A DNA stretch of 64,000 nt from Solimonas fluminis. GTDB taxonomy: Bacteria; Pseudomonadota; Gammaproteobacteria; Nevskiales; Nevskiaceae. The position numbers and the translations under genes were made by a program. The notes under the pieces are model-generated. The model was not told the origin of the DNA and made no database searches. It saw only the letters and a program-made list of their open reading frames with translations. The DNA lies in NCBI RefSeq assembly GCF_002930645.1, contig NZ_PSNW01000005.1:1-64000 (forward strand), written 5' to 3'. This document shows, piece after piece, positions 24,805 through 33,737 of this stretch (the stretch's first letter is position 1; every line of letters begins with the position of its first letter).

Positions 24805-25767
24805 ATGAGAACAGGGATGTTGCGCTTGATGGCCCCCGCGATCCTGTGCCTGGGCCTCAGCGGCCCGGCCCTCGCCACCTCGGTGGTGGCGGTGGAGAAC
24901 GTCCGCGCCTTCCAGGAAACCATCATCCACCAGGACGCCGCCCGCACGGTGCTGGTGCTGCGTCCGCAGGTCGCCTCCGACAGCGCGCCGCCGCCGGTGT
25001 TCGTGCTGCTGCACTTCCTCGACGGCAGCTCCTCGGAGATGGCCAACCTGGTGGAGATCTCCAAGCTGGTGCGCGATCGCGGCGCCTGGGTGCTGCTGCC
25101 GCAGGCCGTCGAGGGCAACTGGAACCATACCCCGAACCTCGCCGATGGCCTTGGCGGCCTCGGAGCCATCGACCTGCATGCAGGCCTGGTGGGCTTCAGC
25201 GCGGTGGACGACGTCGGCTTCCTGGCCAGGATGATCGACACGCTGACCCAGCGCCACGGGCTGGATGCGCACCGCGTCTACATGGGCGGCTACTCCAACG
25301 GCGCGCTGATGACGGTACGCTTCGCCTGCGAGCGGCCGGAGAAGATCGCCGGCGGCGCCGTGGTGGGCGCCACGATGCGCAACACGCAGTTGCCGAAGTG
25401 CGCGCCGAACCGCCCGGTGCCGATGCTCTACATCAACGGCACCGCGGACCAGGTGGCGCCGTACAACGGCAGCACCACCGGCATCTCCGCGGCCGAAGCC
25501 CTGGCCTTCTGGGTCCAGGCCAACGGCTGCAATCCCACGCCGCAGACCAGTACCCTGCCCGACACCACGCCCGACGGGACCACGACGCGGCGCGACGCCT
25601 GGCGCGGCTGCGCCGAGGGCGTCGGCGTGGACCACTACACGGTCCAGGGCGGCGGGCACACCTGGCCGGGCACCATCGACTTCACGCCCTCGCTGGGCAA
25701 GGCCTCGCAGGACTTCCAGGCCACGGACGTGATCTGGAACTTCTTCATGCAGTACAGCCGGCCGTGA
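24805..25767 (+). CDS. Secreted polyhydroxyalkanoate depolymerase / esterase (LpqC-like)
   Basis: A 320-residue exported serine esterase. The signal peptide ends around GPALA. Then come VFVLLHFLDGSSSEMANL (oxyanion region), the nucleophile elbow MGGYSNGALMTVRFACERPE, PMLYINGTADQVAPYNG with the acidic residue and the catalytic His in VQGGGHTWPG. The GYSNGA and GGGHxWPG motifs are typical of the LpqC/PHB depolymerase and feruloyl-esterase-like family. The following lipoprotein gene begins 11 bases downstream with a ribosome site overlapping the stop, so the two are coupled. Confidence 0.9.
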   Translation: MRTGMLRLMAPAILCLGLSGPALATSVVAVENVRAFQETIIHQDAARTVLVLRPQVASDSAPPPVFVLLHFLDGSSSEMANLVEISKLVRDRGAWVLLPQAVEGNWNHTPNLADGLGGLGAIDLHAGLVGFSAVDDVGFLARMIDTLTQRHGLDAHRVYMGGYSNGALMTVRFACERPEKIAGGAVVGATMRNTQLPKCAPNRPVPMLYINGTADQVAPYNGSTTGISAAEALAFWVQANGCNPTPQTSTLPDTTPDGTTTRRDAWRGCAEGVGVDHYTVQGGGHTWPGTIDFTPSLGKASQDFQATDVIWNFFMQYSRP

Positions 25768-25778
25768 GGAGCACGATC

Positions 25779-27032
25779 ATGCAGACGGGCAGGATCACGG
25801 CCGGCATGCTGCTGGCGACCGTGCTGGTGGCCTGCGGCAGCGGCCGCAGCGATGCCGCGCAGGCGGCGGGCTTCGAGGCTCGCGCCCTGGGCTCGGCGAC
25901 CCGCGTGAACCAGTACGCGGCCAGCGACCAGCAACTGCCGGCCGCGGCGGGCGATGCCGCCGGCAACAGCGTGGTGGCCTGGGACAGCTTCGGCCAGGAC
26001 GGCAGCCTCTCCGGCATCTACGCGCGCCGGCTCGACGCCGCCGGCAACCCGCTGGGGGCGGAGTTCCGCGTCAACACGCGCAGCGACAACCGCCAGACCA
26101 ACCCGGCGGTGGCCATGAGCACGGACGGGCGCTTCGTGGTGGCCTGGAACAGCAACGGCGTCAACGGCGTGGGCCTGGGCATCTTCGCGCAGCGCTACGC
26201 CGCCGACGGCACGCCGCAGGGCGGCGAGATCGAGGTGGCCGTGAGCGGCGAATACTCGATCCAGCCGGGCGTCGGCCTGGCGATGGACCCGCAGGGCAAC
26301 TTCATCGTCCTATGGGCGGATCGCCGCATCCCCGGCGGCTTCTCCTCGCTGGACACCCGCACCATCCAGGCGCAGCGCTACGGCCCGGAGGGCCTGGCCA
26401 AGGGCGGACCGGTGACGGTGGAGTCCTCCGTGTTCCCCACCGTGCGCAATCCCACGGCGACGATGGACGCGGCAGGCAACTTCGTGGCGGCCTGGGTGCA
26501 GGGCCCCTCCGGCGTGTCGAAGAGCCAGGTCTTCGCGCGGCGCATGGCGGCCTCGGGCCTGCCGCGCGCCGCCGCCTTCCGCGTGACCGAGAACAGCGAC
26601 CAGGTGTCCGACGTGGACCGCGCGCGCATCGCCGGCAACGACGCCGGCGCCTTCGTGATCGTCTGGGAGCCGCTGGCCAACGATGCCGGCAGCAGCGGCG
26701 CCTACCTGCGGGTCTACGACAGCAGCGGCCGCGCGCTGCGCAGTGGCTTCCGCGCCGGCACCAACGGCGAGATCCGCCGGCATCCCTGCGTGAGCATGAA
26801 CAGCAGCGGCTTCGTGGTGGCAGGGCACAACGACGGCGTCTGGGCCCAGCGCTACGACCTGCAGGGCAACCGCATCGGCAGCGACTTCCGCCCGGATACC
26901 TCAGGGGCGCCGTTCACGCAGCTGTTCGGCATCCCGGTGCTGGACAGCCACGGCGGCCTGACGCTGGTCTGGCAGGACTGGCAGCAGGACGGGGATGGGC
27001 GGGGGATTTCAGCGCGGAGATATGCGCCTTAG
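25779..27032 (+). CDS. Repeat-containing lipoprotein, probable beta-propeller
   Basis: A 417-residue lipoprotein with signal LLATVLVACGSG (lipobox VAC). It is built of about six to seven repeats of roughly 50 residues. Each has the pattern DAAGN-VVAWDS...G-GIYARRLDAAGNPLG-EFRVNT. Repeats of this kind are seen in secreted proteins of myxobacteria and gammaproteobacteria and probably fold as blades. GTGAGGA (ribosome site) overlaps the upstream esterase stop, so both are made together. Partner or ligand unknown. Confidence 0.82.
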   Translation: MQTGRITAGMLLATVLVACGSGRSDAAQAAGFEARALGSATRVNQYAASDQQLPAAAGDAAGNSVVAWDSFGQDGSLSGIYARRLDAAGNPLGAEFRVNTRSDNRQTNPAVAMSTDGRFVVAWNSNGVNGVGLGIFAQRYAADGTPQGGEIEVAVSGEYSIQPGVGLAMDPQGNFIVLWADRRIPGGFSSLDTRTIQAQRYGPEGLAKGGPVTVESSVFPTVRNPTATMDAAGNFVAAWVQGPSGVSKSQVFARRMAASGLPRAAAFRVTENSDQVSDVDRARIAGNDAGAFVIVWEPLANDAGSSGAYLRVYDSSGRALRSGFRAGTNGEIRRHPCVSMNSSGFVVAGHNDGVWAQRYDLQGNRIGSDFRPDTSGAPFTQLFGIPVLDSHGGLTLVWQDWQQDGDGRGISARRYAP

Positions 27033-27039
27033 ATTCTTG

Positions 27040-27058
27040 CCTCTCCCGGAGGGAGAGG
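27040..27058. terminator. Hairpin between convergent genes
   Basis: CCTCTCCC-GGA-GGGAGAGG is a perfect 8-bp stem 7 bases after the lipoprotein stop and 12 bases before the stop of the convergent DUF2804 gene. There is no T-run. Confidence 0.5.
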
Positions 27059-27070
27059 GATGGAAGGCTG

Positions 27071-28078
27071 TCACCAAACCGCGTGATGCTGCTCCACCAC
27101 GCCGAAACCCTCGATCCTCTTCACCCCCTGCGCGGTCCTCAGCGTACCGCTGAAGCGCCCGAAGGGCTGCGTGAAGCGGCTGGCCAGCAGGCCCACCGAG
27201 ATGTCCTCGCGGCGCTCGCCCTCGGGCATGAACGTCACGTCGAGCAGGCCGTCGGCGGTGTGCACGCGCCAGGGCTGCAGCAGCTGCGCCGGGTCGTACT
27301 GGAACACGGCCTGCGCCAGCGGCAGCAGGCGCTCGCCCAGCCACAGGGCATTCTCGTGGCCGTTCATGAAATGCGCCACGAGGTTCACGCCGATGCGCTG
27401 GCCGTCGTCGGTGAGGCCGTCGAGGCTGGCCCAGTTCCAGTCGGTGTGGCGCGGCGGATAGCCCAGCGTGAAGTCCAGCGTGCCGCTGGCCTGCTGCTCG
27501 CTGCGCTGGCCGTCGACCTCCAGCACCAGGCTCACCGGCAGGGCGCAGAGCTTCCAGGTGTGATGGAAGGGACGTCCCGGCGAGGAAGCGATGGCCGTCA
27601 TGCCCGGACCGGCGTCGCGGAAGCGCATCTCCAGTTTCAGCCCCGGCGTCTGGAAGCTCACATCCCAGCCGCCGTCCGTGGGCTGCGCCTGCCAGTGGCG
27701 GGAGCCGTTCTTCAGCTCCCAGGCGGAATCCGGCGAGGGCGCGAACTCGCGCGCGAAGCCGAAGGGCACGGTGGCCTTGTGCTCGGCCAGCTGCTTCGTC
27801 TGGCGGTCGTAGACGTAGACGAAGGCGGAGGCCATCAGGCCGGCATCCGCCACGGCGTAGCCGACCATGTAGCGCGGCGTGAAGGCGCCGAAATACATCC
27901 AGCCCTTGCGCTGCAGGCGGCGGCGCGAGAACAGGCCGCCGGTACCGTCCCAGGCCGCGGTGGAGAGATCGGCGATGCGGCCCTGGTAGCGGCCGTAGTC
28001 GGCGACGCGGCCGTTGCCGGCGTGGAGGGCCTTCGGTGCAGGAGGCAGGCTGCCGGCGGGAAACGTATCGAAGCTCAC
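27071..28078 (-). CDS. DUF2804 family protein
   Basis: A 335-residue soluble protein of the DUF2804 type, with GRIADLSTAAWDGTGGLFSRRRLQRKGWMYFGAFTPRYMVGYAV at the N-terminus. The strand-rich TLDFTLGYPPRHTDWNWASLDG and EGFGVVEQHHAVW lie near the C-terminus. The last His-rich segment is typical. It starts on GTG, overlapping the stop of the upstream hydroxylase gene (GTGA), so the two are translationally coupled. Function is unknown; lipid-related genes around it and the coupling suggest work on the hydroxylase product. Confidence 0.85.
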   Translation of the reverse strand: MSFDTFPAGSLPPAPKALHAGNGRVADYGRYQGRIADLSTAAWDGTGGLFSRRRLQRKGWMYFGAFTPRYMVGYAVADAGLMASAFVYVYDRQTKQLAEHKATVPFGFAREFAPSPDSAWELKNGSRHWQAQPTDGGWDVSFQTPGLKLEMRFRDAGPGMTAIASSPGRPFHHTWKLCALPVSLVLEVDGQRSEQQASGTLDFTLGYPPRHTDWNWASLDGLTDDGQRIGVNLVAHFMNGHENALWLGERLLPLAQAVFQYDPAQLLQPWRVHTADGLLDVTFMPEGERREDISVGLLASRFTQPFGRFSGTLRTAQGVKRIEGFGVVEQHHAVW

Positions 28079-28983
28079 GCGATCACCTTGCTGGGTTCGG
28101 TTTCATTCTCGCGCACCCACTCCGGCGGCGCCCAGAGGTGCTTGAGCCGCTGCCCCAGCGGACCGGAGCGGAACACGTCCCTCCACATGTCGCGGAACTC
28201 GTGGAAGTTCAGCGTGATGATGTTGTAGGAATGGATCTGCTTGGGGATGCCGTACTCCACCTTCTCCACTTCCGGCTCGTAGGTTCCGAACCAGCGGTCG
28301 AACAGGCAGAGGATGCCGCCGAAGTTCTTGTCGATGTACTGCGGATTGCGGCCGTGGTGCACGCGATGGCTCGAGGGCGTCACCAGGGCGTATTCCAGCC
28401 AAGGATGCAGCTTGCCGACGCTCTCGGTGTGCACGAAGTACTGGTAGGCCAGGCAGACGCCGTAGAGCAGGAAGACCACGGCCGGGTGCACGCCCAGCAG
28501 CACCAGCGGCATGAAGAACAGCCACCAGCCGGTGATGGAGTACAGCAGGCTCTGGCGCATGGCGGTGGTCAGGTTCATGTGCTGGCCGCTGTGATGCACC
28601 ACGTGGGCGCTCCAGAACCAGCGCACGCGGTGGCTGCTGCGGTGGAACCAGTAGTAGCAGAAGTCCACGCCCGCCAGCATCAGCGGCAGCGTCCAGGCAT
28701 TGACCGGCAGCGTGAAGAAGCGGTGCTCCCAGAACCACATGGAGGCGGCGCCGGTGATCAGGGCATGGGCCACCAGCTCGAACAGCGAATAGCTGCCGCC
28801 CAGGCCCAGGTTGGCGAGGATGTCCTTGAACTGGAACTGCTCGCGCTGGCCGCGGCCCCGCATGATCTGCCATTCGATGGCGAAGACGATCAGGAAGACC
28901 GGCGTCATCACGCCCAGCAGCAGCTGCTTCCAGTCCTGGTCGGCGCCGATCACGGCCTCGACGCCCCTCATCCACTCCATCAT
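28075..28983 (-). CDS. Sterol desaturase / fatty-acid hydroxylase family protein
   Basis: A 302-residue membrane di-iron oxygenase. The histidine motifs are WFHRSSHRVRWFWSAHVVHHSGQHMN in the middle and TPSSHRVHHGRNPQYIDKNFGG later, matching the fatty-acid hydroxylase superfamily signature. Hydrophobic helices span about 25-45, 70-100 and 155-190. The start is the first of two Met codons at 28983, with GGAGAG upstream. It is the first gene of a two-gene unit with DUF2804. Sterols are unlikely as substrates in this organism; hydroxylation of a hopanoid, fatty acid or alkyl ether is possible. Confidence 0.9.
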   Translation of the reverse strand: MMEWMRGVEAVIGADQDWKQLLLGVMTPVFLIVFAIEWQIMRGRGQREQFQFKDILANLGLGGSYSLFELVAHALITGAASMWFWEHRFFTLPVNAWTLPLMLAGVDFCYYWFHRSSHRVRWFWSAHVVHHSGQHMNLTTAMRQSLLYSITGWWLFFMPLVLLGVHPAVVFLLYGVCLAYQYFVHTESVGKLHPWLEYALVTPSSHRVHHGRNPQYIDKNFGGILCLFDRWFGTYEPEVEKVEYGIPKQIHSYNIITLNFHEFRDMWRDVFRSGPLGQRLKHLWAPPEWVRENETEPSKVIA

Positions 28984-29190
28984 CGCCCGCTCTCCTCGAA
29001 ACCGCTGTTCTGATGGGAGCATTGTGGCCGGGACGGCGGCTCGCGCGCTTGACCCTGGGCGCCGTCGCGCATGACAGCGGGCGCCAGGAAAATATCCTTT
29101 ATAAATCAATATTAAATGACGGAATCCGCCGCCACTGCCGGCGGGCGGCGGGAGCGGCCGCTAGGATTCGTGCACGGAAGGAGAAAGGAC

Positions 29191-29655
29191 TTGAAGCCAC
29201 ATGCCGCGGGACTGGTGGCCCTGCTCGCCGCCCTCGCCCTGCCCGCGCAGGGCGAGACCGTGGGCTGCGTCACCACGGCCTGGAAACTGATCGGCGCCAA
29301 CCACAGGGTCTGCGTGGAGGCCTTCGCCGATCCGAAGCTGCCGGGCGTGACCTGCCACGTCAGCCAGGCCCGGACCGGCGGCGTCTCGGGATCGCTGGGG
29401 CTGGCGCAGGATCCGGCGCAGTTCTCGCTGTCCTGCGAACAGACCGGGCCGATCACGATTCCGCCCAAGCTGCCGGAGCAGGAGACCGTGTTCGCCGAGG
29501 ACACCTCGATCCTGTTCAAGGAGACGCGCGTGACGCGGCTCTGGGATGCCAGGCACCAGACACTGGTGTACCTGGCGATCAGCCGCAAGCTGATCGACGG
29601 CGCGCCGAACAACAGCGTGTCGACGGTGGCGGTGCGGCCCTGGGGCGGCAGGTAA
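29191..29655 (+). CDS. creA: CreA family protein
   Basis: A periplasmic protein of 154 residues. TTG 29191 is chosen because AAGGAG sits at good spacing and the product then begins with a clean signal peptide, LKPHAAGLVALLAALALPAQG. The mature part has VGCVTTAWKLIGANHRVCVEAFADPKLPGVTCHVSQARTGGV, the conserved CreA core with its three cysteines. An ATG at 29116 would add a charged stretch before the signal peptide. CreA's role is unknown. Confidence 0.85.
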   Translation: MKPHAAGLVALLAALALPAQGETVGCVTTAWKLIGANHRVCVEAFADPKLPGVTCHVSQARTGGVSGSLGLAQDPAQFSLSCEQTGPITIPPKLPEQETVFAEDTSILFKETRVTRLWDARHQTLVYLAISRKLIDGAPNNSVSTVAVRPWGGR

Positions 29656-29672
29656 CCGCCGCCCCGTCGACG

Positions 29673-29963
29673 CTACTTCGGCAGGTAGTACTCGTCGCTG
29701 CTCAGCACGCCGTCGCCGTTCTTGTCGCGCGTGGCGAAACGCTTGGCCAGCTGCGAGTCCGGCTTGACCTCGGACTTCTGCACCAGGCCGTCGCCGTTGC
29801 TGTCGGTCCAGATGTCCTTGAGCGGCGCGCCCACCGCCGGGGCGCCGACCGTGGACGATCCTGGTGCATCCAGCGTGGCACCGGGCAGCGTGCCGACACC
29901 GGCGGAAGCTGCGGTGGAAAGGAGGAATGCCGCCGCAGCGGCAGAGAAGGCCAACCGGTTCAT
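29673..29963 (-). CDS. Exported EF-hand calcium-binding protein
   Basis: A 96-residue protein with a signal peptide (MNRLAFSAAAAAFLLSTAASA) and two canonical EF-hand loops, DSNGDGLVQKSE and DKNGDGVLSSDE, each with Asp/Asn/Asp and a terminal Glu for calcium binding. It ends soon after the second loop. The ribosome-binding site CAGGGAG lies 8 bases before the ATG and pairs with an upstream CTCCCTG (see 29972-30004), so translation may be regulated. Its role is unknown; calcium sensing or buffering outside the cytoplasm is inferred. Confidence 0.88.
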   Translation of the reverse strand: MNRLAFSAAAAAFLLSTAASAGVGTLPGATLDAPGSSTVGAPAVGAPLKDIWTDSNGDGLVQKSEVKPDSQLAKRFATRDKNGDGVLSSDEYYLPK

Positions 29964-29971
29964 GTCGCGAA

Positions 29972-30004
29972 CTCCCTGTGTTTGTTGACGAAAACCGCAG
30001 GGAG
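29972..30004 (-). promoter_or_regulatory. Hairpin sequestering the ribosome site of the EF-hand gene
   Basis: In the minus-strand transcript, CTCCCTG (30004-29998) pairs perfectly with CAGGGAG (29978-29972), the ribosome site of the EF-hand gene. A further GTTT/AAAC helix forms inside. The start codon follows 8 bases later. The layout resembles an RNA thermometer or a masked Shine-Dalgarno switch. Function is inferred from pairing only. Confidence 0.5.
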
Positions 30005-30118
30005 GCCGGACGCTCGCGCAGGATCGGCTCCCGCGCGGCGTTGCGCACGGCCCGAGGGCCGCAGGGTAAAAGCAGCAGGAAACATGCCACGAAACGGGAT
30101 GCCCCCGCGCGGGACGGT

Positions 30119-31474
30119 CTAGGCCTCCAGCTCCGCCAGTCCCTGTTCCAGGTAGTCCAGCAGCCGCTGCATGTGCGGCAGCCGCCGGCGGCAGGCGATC
30201 AGGCCGAACTCCAGCTTGTCGGCGTAGCTGTTGAGCGTGATGTTGAGCGCCTGGCCGTCGATCACGATGGACACGGGGTACATGCCCTCCAGCTCGGCGC
30301 CGTTCCAGTAGCGCTTCTCCTTGGGCCCCGGCACGTTGGAGATGGTGACGTTGAAGGCCTGCCAGCGCGGAGCGGCGCCAGTGGCGTAGTTGAGCGAGAA
30401 CGGCGCCATGGTGGCGGCCATGTAGTTGACGATCTCGGCCTGCGACATCTTGCCGAAGCGGTCCTTGGAGGTCTGCACCGAGCGCTGGATCGCGTGCAGG
30501 CGCTCGATGGGGTTCTCGATGGTGGTGTAGAGGTTGGCCAGGATCATCGCCACCTGGTTGCCGGAGTCGCTGTCGTCGCGGCGCAGGGACATGGGCACCA
30601 TGGAGGTCAGCGGCTTTTCCGGCAGTTCGCCCAGCTCCAGCAGGTAGCGGCGCAGCGCGGAGCCGCACATGGCCAGCACCATGTCGTTGAGGGTGGCGTC
30701 ATGGCGGCGGCCGGCGGCGCGGATGCGTTCCAGCGACCAGCTCTGCGCGGCGAAGCGGCGCGAGCCGGTGATGCGCTGGTTGAGGATGGACTTGGGCGCC
30801 TGGAACACCGAGACGTAGTCCGGGTTGCTGCGCGCGGCGCGGATCGAGCGGTACAGCTCGCGCGTGACCGTGGGCAGGGTCTTGGCCTGCTCGGCCAGGA
30901 TCTTGCCGGCCTCGCCGACGCCGGACCAGAAGCCGCCGCCGCTGCGGTCCTCCTCCGGCTCGCGCTTGCGCGGCGGCATGGCCCAGATCGGCACGGTGCT
31001 GCCCTCCGGCGAATCGCTGGTGCCGCGGATCATCATGCGCATGGCGGCGATGCCGTCGACCAGCGCGTGGTGGATCTTGGAGTAGATGGCGATGCGGCCG
31101 TCTTCCAGTCCGTCGATCAGGTAGAACTCCCAGAGCGGCTTGGCACGGTCCAGGTGCGCGCTATGCAGCTGCGAGACCAGCGCCAGCAGTTCGCGGATGC
31201 GGCCCGGCGGCGGCAGCGACAGGTGGCGGAAATGCGCCTCGATGTCGAACTCCTCGTCCTCCACCCAGAAGGGTGCGCCGAGCTTGCGCTCCAGGCGCAG
31301 GTTGAACGGCGGATGGGCGGTGGCGTGGCCGCGGATGAACTCGGCCAGCTTCTGCGTGTAGTCGGGGCCGGCGTCCTTCGGCGGCCGGGCGAGCTGCAGG
31401 CCGCCGACGTGCATCGGCTGGTTGCGCCGCTCCAGCAGCAGGAACATCTGGTCTTGGGGGCTCAGGGGCTTCAT
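30119..31474 (-). CDS. Wax ester synthase / diacylglycerol acyltransferase (WS/DGAT)
   Basis: A 451-residue acyltransferase making wax esters or triacylglycerol from acyl-CoA. The N-terminal MKPLSPQDQMFLLLERRNQPMHVGG is typical. The catalytic motif is HHALVDG (135-141), the active variant of HHxxxDG. Later come LNDMVLAMCGSALRRYL, PMSLRR and FNVTISNVPGPKEKRYWNGAEL. It starts 21 bases after the secreted hydrolase gene on the same strand, so the two are likely co-transcribed. The protein is probably attached to the inner membrane face. Confidence 0.94.
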   Translation of the reverse strand: MKPLSPQDQMFLLLERRNQPMHVGGLQLARPPKDAGPDYTQKLAEFIRGHATAHPPFNLRLERKLGAPFWVEDEEFDIEAHFRHLSLPPPGRIRELLALVSQLHSAHLDRAKPLWEFYLIDGLEDGRIAIYSKIHHALVDGIAAMRMMIRGTSDSPEGSTVPIWAMPPRKREPEEDRSGGGFWSGVGEAGKILAEQAKTLPTVTRELYRSIRAARSNPDYVSVFQAPKSILNQRITGSRRFAAQSWSLERIRAAGRRHDATLNDMVLAMCGSALRRYLLELGELPEKPLTSMVPMSLRRDDSDSGNQVAMILANLYTTIENPIERLHAIQRSVQTSKDRFGKMSQAEIVNYMAATMAPFSLNYATGAAPRWQAFNVTISNVPGPKEKRYWNGAELEGMYPVSIVIDGQALNITLNSYADKLEFGLIACRRRLPHMQRLLDYLEQGLAELEA

Positions 31475-31495
31475 GACGCTATTCTCTCCCTCTGC

Positions 31496-33610
31496 TTAGA
31501 AACTGCCGCTGTGGGTGCCGGCCGCCAGGGCCTTGGCACGGCCGTCGCTGAGCGTCAGCGTGACCGGTACATCGGTGGTGATCTGGTACTGCACGGCCTT
31601 GCCGCGCAGGCAACTCCCGGCGGCGTCGATGCGCAGCGAGCGCACGTTGGCCAGCGTGCCGCTGAGCTTGCCCTCGGCGGCCGGCACCGTGGGGTTGTCG
31701 AGCCTGCGGCGCAGGGTGGCGGTCCAGGGCACGGGATCGATGCCGGCATCCAGCCCGGTCTGGTACAGGGGCTGGGCGATGCCGCAGCCCAGGCTGGTGA
31801 GATCCACCAGGCTCGGGCCCTCGGCTTCCGCGACGATCTGCGACACCCAGTAGGCGCTGTCATGGCGGATGGCGTATTCCGGCGCGTCGAGCTTCGCGTC
31901 GGTCTTGTAGGTGACGCGCGCCGGGTTCCTCACGCGCTTGAGGCCCGCGACATAGGCGGCTTCCTTGCGCCAGTCGTTGAAGATCAGGTAGCTCAGGTGC
32001 TCCGCCACCGGATGCAGGAAGAACTGGTAGGGAATCTCCTCCTCGCCCATGCGCACGCCCATGGCCAGCGAGGACGTGACGTGCACCAGCTCGTCGGCGC
32101 CGGAGTAGAGGCTGGCGATGGGGAGGTGCCGCAGGTTGCCGACGTAGTCGATGATGTTGACGTCGCCGCCCACCGCTCCGCCGGCCGACAGGGGCGGGAT
32201 CGAAGCCCCCAGGGTCTGGCTCAGCGCCGTGATCGCGGGCGGCAAGGGGTTTCCGGGGATCGGCAGGTTGAAGAGGTCGCCGGTGAAACCCACCCAGTTC
32301 ACTGCACCGGCGAACAGGTCCGGGTACAGCGCGGCGAAGCGCAGCGTGCCGAAGCCGCCCATGGAGTAGCCGCTGACCAGGATCTGCTCGTCGTCCACCG
32401 GGTAGTTCGCGCGGATGTCGGCCAGCGTGTCGAGCACGTCGCGCTCGGAGATGCCGCTGAAGAAGCCGTGCGGGCCGCGGCCCAGCGGCGCGATGATGAT
32501 GCGGTTGGGCTCCTCGCCGAAGCGCTGCTGGAAGCTGGCCTGGTTGACCTGGCTGCCGTGGTTCGCCTCGCAACCATGCATCAGCAGCTGCGCCGCGTGC
32601 GGGCCGGGCTTGGCGGGAATGTAGACGCCGTAGGGCTGGTACTTGCCCAGGTAGTTGAAGCGCTGCTCGCAGGGCAGCTGCGTGGCGCCATGCACGCCCG
32701 GCACGCCGACGATGTCCACGCCCTCGCCCGGCGGCAGCGTGTACTGCGAGGTGTAGACGCGCTGCTGGAAGCCGGTGACCTTCGCTGCCGCGCGGGTGGC
32801 GCCGCCGCGCAGGTCCGCCACGCTCACCACCTCGCCGAAGTCCGAGATATCGCCCTCGCGCAGCGCTACCGACTGGCGGTCCTCCCACCAGTTGCCGCTG
32901 GCCGGCAAGACCTGGTTGACCAGGCCGTCGGCCTTGGCTTCCTCATGCGGCCCGCGGAAGGCGACGTTCATGACCTTGCCGTCCTTCTGCGCCACCACGG
33001 CCTGCACGCGCCAAGTGCTGCCCGGCGGCAGCGGCAGCCGGCCGACGATGCGGTTGGTGTCGGGGTTGCCCTCGGCGAACCTGGCCATCATCTCCCAGCC
33101 GCGGCTCTCGATGCCCAGCCCCTCCCAGGCGCCGCCGCCGGTGGACGCATCGTTGTCGGTATCGATGGCCAGCGCCGCGATGGCGTCGTCGGCGTGGTAG
33201 AGCGTGTTGAGCTCGAAGTCCGCCACCAGCTCGTTGCCCTGGATCGACAGGCTCAGCGAGACCAGGTCGGCCGTGTTGTCCAGGCCTGCCGGGTAGCGTA
33301 CGTCGCCTGCGGTGGGAGACAGCAGTCCGGGCGTGGTGGCCAGCGGCGAGCCCAGGGCTCCGGCGCGGGTCAGCGCATTGAGCACGGCCGGCGACAGGGA
33401 GACGATGCCGGCGTCCGCTCCGTAGTCGTCGTAGACGTAGTCGCGGTAGATCAGCTGGCCGCGGCACAGCTCGGTGGTGCCGGCGACCCAGGAGCTGCGC
33501 TCGCAGGACCGGCTGCCGGGAGTGACACCACCCGCGGCGGGGACGGAACTGCTGCCGTGACAGCCTGCCAGGAAGGCGGCCGCCAGCAGCGCGGGGGCGT
33601 ATCGGCGCAT
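31496..33610 (-). CDS. Large secreted lipoprotein alpha/beta hydrolase
   Basis: A 704-residue lipoprotein with signal and lipobox LLAAAFLAGC. The first 300 residues are strand-rich and contain calcium-site-like DTDNDAST. The C-terminal hydrolase has YGVYIPAKPGPHAAQLLMHGCEANHGSQ, the nucleophile elbow VSGYSMGGFGTLRFAALYP and a candidate His in HPVAEHLSYLIF. It resembles prolyl-oligopeptidase-like or PHB-depolymerase-like esterases. It is divergent from an AraC regulator gene and upstream of WS/DGAT, a pairing that suggests release of fatty acid or alcohol outside and storage inside. Confidence 0.85.
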   Translation of the reverse strand: MRRYAPALLAAAFLAGCHGSSSVPAAGGVTPGSRSCERSSWVAGTTELCRGQLIYRDYVYDDYGADAGIVSLSPAVLNALTRAGALGSPLATTPGLLSPTAGDVRYPAGLDNTADLVSLSLSIQGNELVADFELNTLYHADDAIAALAIDTDNDASTGGGAWEGLGIESRGWEMMARFAEGNPDTNRIVGRLPLPPGSTWRVQAVVAQKDGKVMNVAFRGPHEEAKADGLVNQVLPASGNWWEDRQSVALREGDISDFGEVVSVADLRGGATRAAAKVTGFQQRVYTSQYTLPPGEGVDIVGVPGVHGATQLPCEQRFNYLGKYQPYGVYIPAKPGPHAAQLLMHGCEANHGSQVNQASFQQRFGEEPNRIIIAPLGRGPHGFFSGISERDVLDTLADIRANYPVDDEQILVSGYSMGGFGTLRFAALYPDLFAGAVNWVGFTGDLFNLPIPGNPLPPAITALSQTLGASIPPLSAGGAVGGDVNIIDYVGNLRHLPIASLYSGADELVHVTSSLAMGVRMGEEEIPYQFFLHPVAEHLSYLIFNDWRKEAAYVAGLKRVRNPARVTYKTDAKLDAPEYAIRHDSAYWVSQIVAEAEGPSLVDLTSLGCGIAQPLYQTGLDAGIDPVPWTATLRRRLDNPTVPAAEGKLSGTLANVRSLRIDAAGSCLRGKAVQYQITTDVPVTLTLSDGRAKALAAGTHSGSF

Positions 33611-33737
33611 GCTCTCTCCTCGTCGCCGCGTGGGTCCGCGGCCTGTTGTGGTTCTGCCGGGTCTCGTGGGGCCCGATTGACCCTAGTGTTGGGCAGAACC
33701 GGGGCAGCGGCAAGGCCCTGGGCTAACATGCGCCCCC

